Source: Monoraphidium neglectum (Eukaryota; Chlorophyta; Chlorophyceae; Sphaeropleales; Selenastraceae). Taken from it: 25,288 bases of DNA. The stretch lies in assembly GCF_000611645.1 (NCBI RefSeq), contig NW_014013115.1, forward strand, positions 1 through 25,288. Reading direction: 5' to 3'. How positions within the stretch are numbered: the first letter of the stretch is position 1; the number at the start of each line of letters is the position of its first letter. Positions 1-9,047 of the stretch are shown piece after piece. Under the pieces are notes generated by a model. It was not told the origin of the DNA and ran no database searches. It was given only the letters and a program-made list of their open reading frames with translations. The position numbers were made by a program, and so were the translations under genes.

Positions 1-80
1 GTGCAGGCGGATGCAATGTGTTGGGAATTAAAGGGCGGGCATGCGGCGCGGCTGCGACGCCATGCGCGCGGGCCGTCCGC

Positions 81-820
81 TCACCAGTTCATGTGCTCCT
101 GCAGCTGCGGGCTGGCGAGCGCGGCGTCCAGCCCGCGCGGCGCGCCGGCGGCGGCCGCGATTGGCAGCGCTTGGAGCGCGCAGTCTGGGGTGCGCATGAC
201 CGTCGCGGTCGTGTGCAGCAGCAGCGACACGCACGCCGGGCTGTCGGCAGCACAGGCGGCCCTGCAAGATGGGGGGGAGGGGGGTGAGTGGCGGGACACA
301 AGGGGAACGGGTGCTGAGGAGGTTGCTGACTGCAGCCACACGTAGACAGCGACGTTCACTGCATCGGCGGCGCACTCGTCTCAGAACGTCTCAGGAGCCG
401 GCGCGCGACACCCCGCCGTTAGCACAGCGCCTCAACATGATGGAAACTGGTGCGAGTGGGGAGCGGCTGTGCCCATGATCGCCGCCAAGGTCCCTTTTGG
501 GCAAACCACCCACATGGGCCCCCCGCAGGTGCTGGCAGGTGCCCATGACCACGCATAGCGCGGGCGAGGCGCGCGCCAACAGCCCCACATGCGCACCGTA
601 TGGCGTCCAGTAGCTCTCTCTCGCTGCTTCTGGTGAACGGCTTAGCAGCTCCGAACGCGGCGAGCCACGCCGCGATTGCGACATCCAAAGCGAGCGAGTC
701 GCCGGCACGCGCCATCGCGACCAGCGGCGAGCCGCAGGGCGGTGACAGGCACGCGTCGTGCTCCATGGGAAGCGGTGCGTCTATTTCGCTGTCGCTGCTG
801 TTGAGGTCGAGGCACGCCAT
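81..820 (-). CDS. Small two-exon protein of unknown function
   Basis: Exons on the minus strand are 820-597 and 261-81. The donor after codon ATA-CG is GTGCGC, the acceptor ends TTGCAG, and the phase (2) matches, giving about 134 residues ending QEHMNW. I chose the Met at 820 (MACLDLNSSDSE); an in-frame Met at 859 would add 13 residues. The first third is acidic, Ser/Pro/Cys-rich and probably disordered. The rest, from about residue 45, looks helical and Ala/Leu-rich (LALDVAIAAWLAAF, RELLDAIR, CVSLLLHTTATVM). I recognise no family, signal peptide or membrane span. It is divergent from the gene that starts near 1312. An intron rather than read-through is inferred, because the frame entering 597 meets no similarity beyond it and the last exon has clean coding composition. 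The whole model could be wrong in detail. Confidence 0.45.
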
Positions 821-859
821 CGCCGCGGGACAGTACTTCCCCGCGCGCCTCTTTAGCAA

Positions 860-1311
860 GTCAACACCCGGTTTAAAACTCTCTAAATCACGCTTTGCTG
901 CTCCTGGGCCGCTAGCGACGGCTGCAAAGCAATCCCCCCGTCCCGCTGTCCGTGTTGGGGACGCTCTCGTCGTTTCTAGGTTGTCGAAGCATGTTTGAGC
1001 TCTCTGTCATCATATAAGGTGACTCTGGCAGGCGTCGCACGCCGCAAAGCGAAGATATCAGGGCTACACACCGCACGCAGCTGTGTGCAATCGGGGGTCC
1101 GGAGGCCTGAAAATTTAGCCTGAGAGTGAGAACATTGCGAAAGAAAATCAATCACACGCTGTAGAAATGTGCGAGTAGCCTCCAACAAAATCCCCGGGAC
1201 ACGATATATTGCCCGCTGCAGCATGGATGGCTGCGTGGGGTTTGATGTTATCTTTCAGGATTCAGCTTGGTGAGCGTTAGGTGACCAAGAGGGGCGGAGC
1301 CAAGGGCAGGG
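860..1311. other. Divergent intergenic region with TATA-like box
   Basis: This stretch separates a minus-strand gene (start 820 or 859) from a plus-strand gene (likely start 1312). It is less GC-rich than its flanks. A TATATT box at 1205-1210 lies about 105 nt before the ATG at 1312, the same spacing class as the TATA boxes at 14562 and 24848. A second AT-rich motif, TATAAG, is at 1013-1018. I see no repeat or RNA gene. Confidence 0.4.
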
Positions 1312-3732
1312 ATGCCGCTCACTGCGACGTCGTTTGACCGCGCCGCCGAGCAGCAGCACGAGTTGCGAGCAGCACCCGCGCTCTTGTGTGCCGAGCTGTG
1401 TCAGCCGGGGCGCGGCAGCAGAAGGGGAACCTTCGATGTTTTGGAACGTCTTTCCTGACATGCAAGCAGCGCCACAGCATGGCCCCGTGCCGTTTCCTCA
1501 CTGTGACTTGATGGGCTTCCATATACGACCCGAGACAGTCTCTCGCACGCACCCCCATCCATGCGTTGACCCAGGGCGCAACCCCATACTCACCTCCCTT
1601 CCCCATCCCTCCATGACGCTTTGTACCTCGGTTCCAGCCTGCTGGCGGCCAACACTGGCCTGGACGTCGCAGCCTTCATGGCGGAATATTTGCAGGCAGT
1701 CCTGGAGGGCCGCCACGTCGTGGGGCGCCACTACGCGTACGTTGCCGGTGCGTGGGACACGAGCGGCGAGACGCAAATTTGGTGCACATGCGAATGCAGA
1801 CGTGCAGGCATGTGAATCAGACGCGATCTTCCGTGCCGGGGCAATCTCGTTGCTGGGGTGAATCCTTGCATAGGATCAATTTTTATCACTGCACCTGCAA
1901 CTGCTGCGGGGGCGCCCGTGCCAGCAGCGAAGCACATTCCGGCAATAGCGAAATCAAAACCCTCAACATGCGCCGCCGCTTCGTCGCAGGCACGGCCCAC
2001 AACCGCATCTCGTTCGTGGGCGCCGTCCGCCGAGCCCTGGCCCACCTAGTGGCTCCAGCGCCCGCATCGCAGCCGCCCATGCACCATCAGCCCGCGCCCA
2101 CGCGCCGCGCAGCCGACGCCCGCGCCCACTCCCACTCCCCGTCGCCATCCGCCGAGACGCGCCCCCCACATGCAGCGGGTCCCTCGGCGCCGCCGCCGCG
2201 GCTGACGGCGGGCGACTACCATTCCCTGCTGCAAATGCTGTGCATGGACTGGCCGCTGGGCCCCATGCGCAAGGCATGGGGCGCGGCGTGCAGCTTCCAA
2301 GCAGGTGCGGATCAAGTGTCTAGCATCAGACCATCAGGCTTGCCCAACACAGTACCCGCAGGCACTGCCTGTGATCCCAGATAACGTACTTGGGACCCTG
2401 CGGTCAAACAGCTTAGCGCCTCCTGCTCATTTACGCTGGCCCCGTCCACTGTTCCTAGGCCCAGAACCACGCCACGGCTCCTCGGCCTCCCTGGCACCGA
2501 CCCCAAGGGTCCTTCCCACCCTGCACATGCAGCCGAAGACGCGCGGCGACGGATGACCCGGCAGGCCAGCTGCGGCGGCTGCAGCAGCGGCGGCAGCACC
2601 GAGGGCTCGCCGTCCCCCACTCTGGACGGAGCCCGTGCGCGTCACGAAGCAGACGCAGCGGCCACAGAGGCGGAGGGCGACGCGGCAGTAAGCTGCGCGG
2701 CTTTCCTTGCGGCGTTTGAGGCTACCTGGCTATATGAGCACTATTTCGTGTTTCTGAGGTCAAACGCATTTGATGAAAAGCGAATGTGTGAGTAGGGGGT
2801 GCCCTTTTGCTTTGAAACTTGAGGCAACTTGAATGCGGGCAACTGACAAGGTTGTTGGACAGCGGGTGCGCAGCCCTGGCGACCCTTCAGCAAGTTTTGC
2901 TGACGCGATGACTGGTGGCGGAATTGAGGTTGAGAAGCAGACCCGAGGGATTGTACAACCCAACACACGCGCGTCTGTACCCTCACAACCCCGCAGGCAT
3001 GGGCTTAGACCAGCTGCAGGCGGCAATGCGGCAAGCCGCCGAGCAGCTGCCAGCCGAGGGGTGGCCTGTGCCGCCCGCGGCGCCGCTGCAGCAGGTCGTT
3101 TTGTTGGCCAGCAGGGACGGCGCCAAGGCGGCCTTTGCGTTTGGCGACCTGGTCAGGTGGGTTGTTGGCTGCCGGGTACCAGTTGCCTGTCAGGTGGATT
3201 GGATCTGGTCTCAGGATTGCAACTGCACCAAATACTGGCCATCGGCTGTGTGTGCTATCCAGTTTGGCCCTTTCAAGGACTTCACAATCGCTCTCGACCG
3301 CTGTTACTTGGTATGCCTTTGTCCTGCAGGGGCGCCGTCCTCAACTCGGATCTGCGAGCGGCACTGCAGCACGATGTTGAGGCGTCCCTCTCCGCGGCGG
3401 CAGTCGCGCGGGCGGCGCACTCTGCAGCTCATGCGGAGCGGTGCCGGCAGGGGTGTCGTGCCGCGGGCAGCAGCGGCGGCGGTTGCGGCAGCAGCGATGG
3501 GGACGGGGATGCAAGACGCGGGCGCGACTCTGGAAACGGCGTGCGGCAGGATGAGGCCAGGGCTGCAAGTGGCCGCGCTCATCGCGGTGGCAACTCGTGG
3601 GTGGCAACCTCGGCTGGCAGTGCAGGGCCAGCAGGGCTAGTGGCGGCCAGCGACGGCGGTGGGGGGGAGCAGTCGGTCTCCAAGGGCCCAGTCCCGGCGA
3701 GGCCTTTTGCAGGCTCGCTGGCTTGGCGGTAA
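1312..3732 (+). CDS. Multi-exon protein, family not recognised
   Basis: Well-supported exons are ?-1747 (acceptor perhaps before 1575), 1990-2304, 2533-2787, 2997-3156 and 3330-3732. Each junction has a GT donor and AG acceptor and the phases agree (1, 1, 1, 2). The stop is TAA at 3730. The ATG at 1312 opens a 48-codon frame (MPLTATSFDRAAEQQHEL) that is a plausible first exon, but I could not find a phase-matched donor joining it to the second exon. Conserved-looking stretches are DALYLGSSLLAANTGLDV, GRHYAYVAGTAHNRISF, LLQMLCMDWPLGPMRKAW, YEHYFVFLRSNAFDEKRM and AKAAFAFGDLVRGAV. They are separated by Pro/Ala/His-rich and Ser/Gly-rich linkers, and the last 90 residues are low complexity. It looks soluble and alpha-helical, with no signal peptide. 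A TGTAA lies 104 nt after the stop. I cannot name a family or function. Confidence 0.65.
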
Positions 3733-3835
3733 CACACTTGAGTCGCTGCGGGCGCCCCGGATGTGTGGCTTCACCTGTACGACGGTGTGCCTTTGAATTC
3801 GACTGATGATTCGATCAGCCTAGAACCAGGCAGTC

Positions 3836-3840
3836 TGTAA
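3836..3840 (+). terminator. Candidate TGTAA polyadenylation signal
   Basis: TGTAA, the usual green-algal poly(A) signal, lies 104 nt after the TAA stop at 3730. The position suits a short 3' UTR. The motif is only 5 nt long and may occur by chance. Confidence 0.4.
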
Positions 3841-3942
3841 GTCTCGCTGTTTTCTGTGGACCCCACTGCCAGGCTGGGCAGGGCCGACAGGCTCGCTGAA
3901 GCCTGCCCAGCCAACCGATCCGGCAGCGACGTTTTGCTGCTG

Positions 3943-3962
3943 TTGAAGCTTGCAAGCTTCAA
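3943..3962. repeat. Perfect 20-nt palindrome (HindIII-site core pair)
   Basis: TTGAAGCTTG is followed at once by its exact reverse complement CAAGCTTCAA, with no loop. It sits about 315 nt before the SAM50 start codon. It could bind a dimeric protein or be a chance or mobile-element remnant. Confidence 0.6.
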
Positions 3963-4277
3963 TAAGTAGAGTAGCCAGCGCTCCAGAAAAGCAGGCCTCT
4001 TTCTATGGCAATGCAGGATTGGTGTTCGTACATGTGCCTCTGGTGAGGTGCATTTCAAGCGGCTGCCACTTTGCCTGTGTTGGCGGGTGTCTCGTCACGG
4101 TTGGGCGGCGTCACTCGGTGAGCTTGAGTCAAGGCAGCGTCGTGTGCCAATGAATGAGACATGAGCAGCGGAGGACTTGTTGTAGACTGGATTTGCGTGC
4201 TTTTACACCATCCCGATCGCCCTGCACAAGCCCTTCCCGGCCCCTAGATCGCGCCTGGCGCAATCTTTGTCACAAGG

Positions 4278-7200
4278 ATGGGCGCAGAAGAAAGCGAGGA
4301 TGTCACTGGCAGAAATACACGAGATCAAAGCCAGCCTGGGCAACCAGGGGCGCCGGACGCCTCAGATCACGAGCAGAAGCTGCCGCAATTCAGGCAGAGC
4401 GTGCACGAGATGTACGCAGCCGTGGCGGACAAGCCTCTAACGGTGGACAACGTGCGCCTGGAGTCTCTAGGCGGCGCGCCCGGCGAGCCCCCGCCCCCGC
4501 TGCGCACGCAGCAGGCGGTTTTGGACCGGGAGCTCGCGCGCGTGTACGACGCGCGCTCCCTGCGCGAGGTGCACGCCGCACTTGAGACGGCGGTGGAGCA
4601 CCTGCAGCAGCTGGAGGCGTTCAAGCGGATCGACGCTCTTATTGACGACGAGCCGCCGGTGCGCCTCAAGCAGCGCTGGTTCTAGGGACTGAGGGCGCAT
4701 GCTGGAGCGCATACCGACACCGGTGCATGGGCAGCCCCATGCGAAGTGCATGGCAGCAGTACCTGCTGGGGGCCATGCGCGCACAGCAGCGGGGGCCGTC
4801 GAAGGCTAACCATCCGCCGCTGAAATCCGAAACGATGCCACCGCGCCTCACGGCACTGCCGCTGCCCTGCCCGGGGCGGCCCGCCGCGCAGGGCGTCCCC
4901 GACGTGTGTAGCGTGCGGCTGGGGCTGCAGGAGAGGAGCTGGTACTCCGGCGGGGTGCAGACTTACATGCAGGTGGGCGAGGCAGCAGCTTGCCTTGTGA
5001 TGGGGGCTGGTTTAGGGACCTCACGGGTTTTCTTGATGCCACTCGACAAGGCCATGGCTGGTTTTTGGCTGCTTTTCATAGCGAGGCCTCTGTCGGCCCC
5101 GAGCCCAGGCGGCATCAGCCAATGCATTGTCGCTGTGAGCCGCTCGCGGGCGCCGCTGCAGCACAAGGCCTGCGCTGCACGCCGCTCGCGTGCCGCGCGG
5201 CCGCCGTTCATGTATCGTGCATCAACCCGCTGCCCACCTCGACCACCGCCGTTCCTTCATCACCCTCATGCACGCGTGCGCACCCCCCCCCCCCCACACA
5301 CACACACACACACCGGGCCCAGGGCAACGAGGGCCACGTGCAGGGAAACCTCGGACTCCGCAACCTGGCGGGCGCGTGCGAGCAGTGGCGGCTGACAGGG
5401 GAGTACGGCCACCGCAACAGCTTCGACTTCCAGGGGCTCTTCAGGCTGCCGCGTGCGGGGGGCGGCGACTGGACGGTGAGAGGCGTGCCCCTGGTGGCGG
5501 CGCGGGAGCGCGGGGGCTGTTTTGTTGCCTGGTAGGGAGGCAAGGGTGCGCCCGAGCGTCGGGCCCCATTATGTACCCCGCACCACACCTCACCGCCTCA
5601 CACCACGCCAACCGACCTCCGTGCTGCCCTGCCCCACCGCACCCCAGCCGGACGTGAGCGCTTTCCGTCGCAGCACAAATCACGGGGTCGACAGCAGCTT
5701 CGCCGACACCATGCGCGGCGCAGAGCTGGGGGTGACGCGGTACGCTTGGCGCGCAGCCGCCGCTTCAACTGTTTGAACTTGGTGTTTGAAACGGGTAGTT
5801 TCAGGGCCGAGCATGGGGCGTGGTGCGACAAGGCGGGCGCTTGGCGGCGCAGATGCTGGGTTGCAGCGGTGTAACCGCAACACGTGCATGGACGATTTGG
5901 GATGCAGTACTTGAATTTGAGTTTGACACTGCGCGATTAGCACCACCTCATTCTCCACGCAGGATGCGGGCACGCTCGTATCGACACCCCCCGCTCCCCT
6001 CACCCCTCAACCGCACAGGGCCGACGGCACCAGCCGGCTGTCATACACCTGGGGGTGGCGCAGCCTCGCGGCCGCCAAGAACGCGAGCCGGCCGGTGGCG
6101 GCGCAGCGCGGGGATTTCCTGAGCGATGCGCTGCGCTGGAGCCACGTGGTGGACGAGAGGGACAGCGCTACGGTGCACACAGAGGTGCGCCCGACTGTGC
6201 GTGATGATGGTGATGATGGTGGTGGTGGTGTTGGTGTTGGTGGTGGTGGTGGTGGTGGTTGGTTGCTGGTGGGTAGGTATGAGGGCGAGGGTGTTTTGGG
6301 GGGAGCGGCAGGAGACCCGGGCGGCCGATGGATTTGGCAGCGCCGCGCTGCAGTCGAGCTGCGCGACGAGCGCTCGGCTGCCAGGTGTCCTTCGCGACAG
6401 TGGCGCCTGCGCGCTTCGACGGGCCGCCCGTGTGACGCTGGGCCCCGCGGCTCGGCGGGCTCCTGGGTGCCCAACCCGCAGCCGCGCCCGCCCCCCGCGC
6501 CGCCTCCCGCGGCGGACCCCGCGGCAGCGTCCCGCCGCCGGCCTCATCCCCGACCCACCCTTTGAACGCCATGCCGCAGGGCTGGGGCGCCCGCGTGGCG
6601 TCAGAGCTGGGGGGCCTGTTCCCCGGGGCGCGTCACCGCTACGCCAAGCAGCGAGTGGACTGGGTGTGGGCGGCGCCGCTGGGCGGGGGCGTCGCGCTCA
6701 ACGTCAACCTTGGGGCCGGTGAGGTTTTGTGGGGCGCGGGTTGTGAGGGCGGGCTGCACTTGGCTGGTGGTGGGGTTGCATGCAGTGGGTGCTTGGTGGG
6801 CGGCGGGGTGCTGTGTTTGATGGGCGGGCATGCTGCTCTCTGTTGGATGGTGGGTGGTGGGTGAGTGAGCGGGCTCTACTCTGACAGCAGCAGCAGCACA
6901 GCACGCAGCTGGCTGTGCACGCTGCATGGGCATTTCATGTGCATTTCATGGTGATGCATGGTGATGCATGGCCTTGCACGGGCGATGCACGGCGTTGCAT
7001 GGTATTGTGTGGCATTGCATAGCATTGCATGGCACAGAGCCATGCCAACCCGTGGCAGCTTCTGCGCAGCCCCCGCGTGCCGTTGCAACATCACACAAGG
7101 CACCGCATTCATCAGATTTGATCTGGCGTCGCGGGCCCCGGCGCCCACTTTGCTGACGAACTGCGACGACATGCGGCGCACCTCTCCCTCTCCGCAGGTG

Positions 7201-7916
7201 TGATATGGAGCCTTGACGGCGCAAGCCAACTCGCGGGCGGCAGCAGTGACCGCAGCCGCTCAACCAGCCGCGGCGGCACCCCCGAGCCGCGCCCCCCGCA
7301 GCCGACCGCCCCCCGCCCCCGGCCCGGCGGCGAGGCGGCCCCCCTGTCGCCGACGCCGCTCGCCGAGCGCTTCTTCCTCGGCGGCTCCGACAGCGTCCGA
7401 GGCTTCGCGTACCGCGGCCTTGGGCCCTCCGCCGAGCGGCGGCGCGGCAGGGGCGGCGGCGACGGCGGCGACGGCGGCGGCGCGGCGGCGGCGGCGGAGG
7501 ACCCGGGGCGGGACGCGCTCGGAGGGGATGTGTTTGGCAGCCTGTACGCCGGCCTCGTCACGCGGCTGCCCGGGCAGCTTGGGGACCTCGGCGGCTGCGC
7601 CCACGCCTTTGTCAACGGCGGCAGCGCCGCGCTGCTCTGCGGCGCCGCGTACGGCGGCGCCAGGCGCGCCGAGGGCGCCGGCGCCGCGCCCGAAACCACG
7701 CCGCTGGCGGCGCTGGGCGGTGCCGTGCGGCGGCGCGCGGGCGAGCTCGCGGCGACCTGCAGGTGGTCGGCTGGCCTGGGTCTTGTGCTGCCGACGCCTT
7801 TCGGGCGATTTGAAGCGAACTACGTGTGGGTGCTTGCGGCGCAGCCCGGGGACTACCCCAAAGCCGGGCTGCAGTTTGGATTTGCGGCAAGCCCCATCAC
7901 GCCGGTTGGGCCGTGA
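4278..7916 (+). CDS. SAM50: SAM50-like Omp85 beta-barrel assembly protein
   Basis: Exons are 4278-4658, 4892-4972, 5323-5475, 5648-5739, 6019-6184, 6580-6718 and 7198-7916. All introns are GT-AG and phases match, giving 576 residues with stop TGA. Residues about 45-127 form one POTRA-like domain (VDNVRLESLGG, RELARVYDARSLREV, LEAFKRIDALID). Barrel strands follow: RSWYSGGVQTYMQ, NLGLRNLAGACEQWRL, LSYTWGWRSLA, ALRWSHVVDERDS and GWGARVASELGGLF. The Omp85 signature ERFFLGGSDSVRGF is at about 394-407 and the final strand is LQFGFAASPITPVGP. One POTRA and modest length fit SAM50, which folds beta-barrels into the mitochondrial outer membrane, better than TOC75 or OEP80 (three POTRAs). Unusual features are a Ser/Pro/Arg-rich insert at about 350-390 and a Gly/Ala/Arg insert at about 416-440 that flank the VRGF motif. 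There is no N-terminal presequence, as expected for this family. Confidence 0.9.
5283..5313. repeat. Poly-C plus CA microsatellite at a 3' splice site
   Basis: A run of 13 C (5283-5295) is followed by about nine CA units. It lies in SAM50 intron 2 and forms its pyrimidine-rich tract, ending 9 nt before the acceptor AG at 5321-5322. Confidence 0.85.
6201..6276 (+). repeat. (GGT)n / (GAT) G-rich simple repeat
   Basis: This is a nearly pure GGT/GTT/GAT tract inside SAM50 intron 5, starting about 16 nt after the donor. The transcribed sense strand is G-rich and could fold into a G-quadruplex in the pre-mRNA. Frames through it give only Val/Gly or Trp/Met repeats, so it is not coding. Confidence 0.85.
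6931..7035. repeat. Degenerate 10-nt tandem repeat array
   Basis: About ten degenerate units of roughly 10 nt related to GGTGATGCAT or GGCATTGCAT lie in tandem within SAM50 intron 6. They share a TTGCAT/ATGCAT core at near-constant 10-nt spacing. I see no open structure or known element. Confidence 0.65.
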
Positions 7917-8471
7917 GGGCTGATGATGGTGGCGGCGAGGACCGTAGGCCCAGCGGCGCTGTATGTGTGGCGGCGGCGGCCACGGCGACGGTGGCTCCGC
8001 GCATCGTGTGGCGCCGCACATTGCGGCCAGCGTGTCGGCATGCATCAAGCTGCATATCAGTGCTGCGCTGCAAACAAGGCTCAATGGTGCAAAGAATCTG
8101 CTATTTGAAGCATTCCCCCGGCCATGATTGCAAGACTGAGTGCTTGATCACAGCCATGCAGCTGCAGATTCTGAATGTGCCGTCAGCCCTGCTTTTGATT
8201 GCAAGGCCACCTGCAATGTATTCCACTCGGGAGCTTGGATACGAAACACACGTTTAACGAAGCCCAAGCTGTTCGACAGGGGCCCAACAGCTGCATAACC
8301 AGTGTGAACCGTCGGCGGGGTCATCTCGTCCGGTCGTGAGGTTGCCCGCCCAGCCGTCGCCTCGCTGGGCATCACGAATGTGTTGCCCTTGGCGGCGATG
8401 CAGGGGCGGCAGGCAACCTGACAGCTGCTGGAGTCATCTGGGCAGCTCTAAATACAGTGGCAATGTGATTA

Positions 8472-8476
8472 TTACA
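8472..8476 (-). terminator. Candidate TGTAA poly(A) signal for the LRR gene
   Basis: The plus strand reads TTACA. The motif lies about 570 nt beyond the stop of the minus-strand leucine-rich-repeat gene. The match is short and chance is likely enough to keep this tentative. Confidence 0.25.
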
Positions 8477-8548
8477 GATGACGAAGATGCACCAACCCGC
8501 ATGAAGGGGAAGGGAGGTTTCTGTGATGTACGATAATGGGTCTGTTGC

Positions 8549-8553
8549 TGTAA
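8549..8553 (+). terminator. Candidate TGTAA poly(A) signal for SAM50
   Basis: First plus-strand TGTAA noticed after the SAM50 stop, about 630 nt downstream. Another lies at 8784-8788. Tentative because the motif is short. Confidence 0.25.
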
Positions 8554-8836
8554 TCAGCCCGCCAGGTGCACATCAGCCGAGGTGTGACCAGCAGAGGACT
8601 ACACTAGTCTTCGGGCCCAATCTGAGGAGCGAGGAATGCACCAGGGGCGAGGCTGAGCCAAATTGTGGTGTAGATCCACGCGGTCTTCATATTCACTCTT
8701 GTAGCATTTGGTGAGTCACCCAGCATCTGTCGTTTCAAGCACAGGCTAGGTAAGCCTGACTCTTGGACAATACCGTAAATCTCTGTAACAGGCCGCAGAT
8801 TGCGTGCACACATGTTCAGATACATGCAGCCAGCGA

Positions 8837-8897
8837 AGGTTGCACTCACACAATGCCGAGCGTTGCAGTGCAACGCTCGGCACTGTGTGTGCAACCT
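8837..8897. repeat. 61-nt near-perfect inverted repeat
   Basis: The left arm starts AGGTTGCAC and runs through GCCGAGCGTTGCA. The right arm is its reverse complement except for a 2-nt bulge and one mismatch. The arms are about 29-31 nt with almost no loop. As RNA it forms one long hairpin from either strand. It lies between convergent genes, within the possible 3' UTR of SAM50. Confidence 0.85.
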
Positions 8898-9047
8898 CGG
8901 CAGTGGAAGCTGCTCGGATTGTTACCGAATGTGCAGCGATGACAGACACAGTGATAAAGGTGTATCCTCACTGTGTTGATGCACATGGCTGCAAATGAAA
9001 AGTACCGACACGCACCACGCAGTGGGATTGCAACATTTACTGCGTGA

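Larger units (their letters stand above)
3733..4277. other. Intergenic region with a perfect 20-nt palindrome
   Basis: This stretch holds the presumed 3' UTR of the upstream gene (TGTAA at 3836-3840), a perfect palindrome at 3943-3962, and the presumed promoter and 5' UTR of SAM50. No TATA-like box is visible in the last 150 nt, and I see no other gene. Confidence 0.4.
7917..9047. other. Convergent intergenic region (SAM50 and LRR gene 3' ends)
   Basis: Two genes end facing each other here. Plus-strand TGTAA motifs are at 8549-8553 and 8784-8788. A minus-strand TGTAA is at 8472-8476. If used, the two 3' UTRs overlap in antisense. The stretch also holds the 61-nt inverted repeat at 8837-8897. 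No coding exon is convincing. Confidence 0.4.

Noticed and set aside
6007..6572. Open frames giving poly-His, poly-Thr or Val/Gly runs around 6200
   Set aside because: They come from the GGT tract in SAM50 intron 5. The flanking exons join directly (HTE to GWGARV) with family-consistent sequence.
7112..8084. Long minus-strand frames of 195 and 274 codons opposite SAM50 exon 7
   Set aside because: They are shadows of a GC-rich plus-strand exon that matches the Omp85 barrel; no similarity or splice support on the minus strand.
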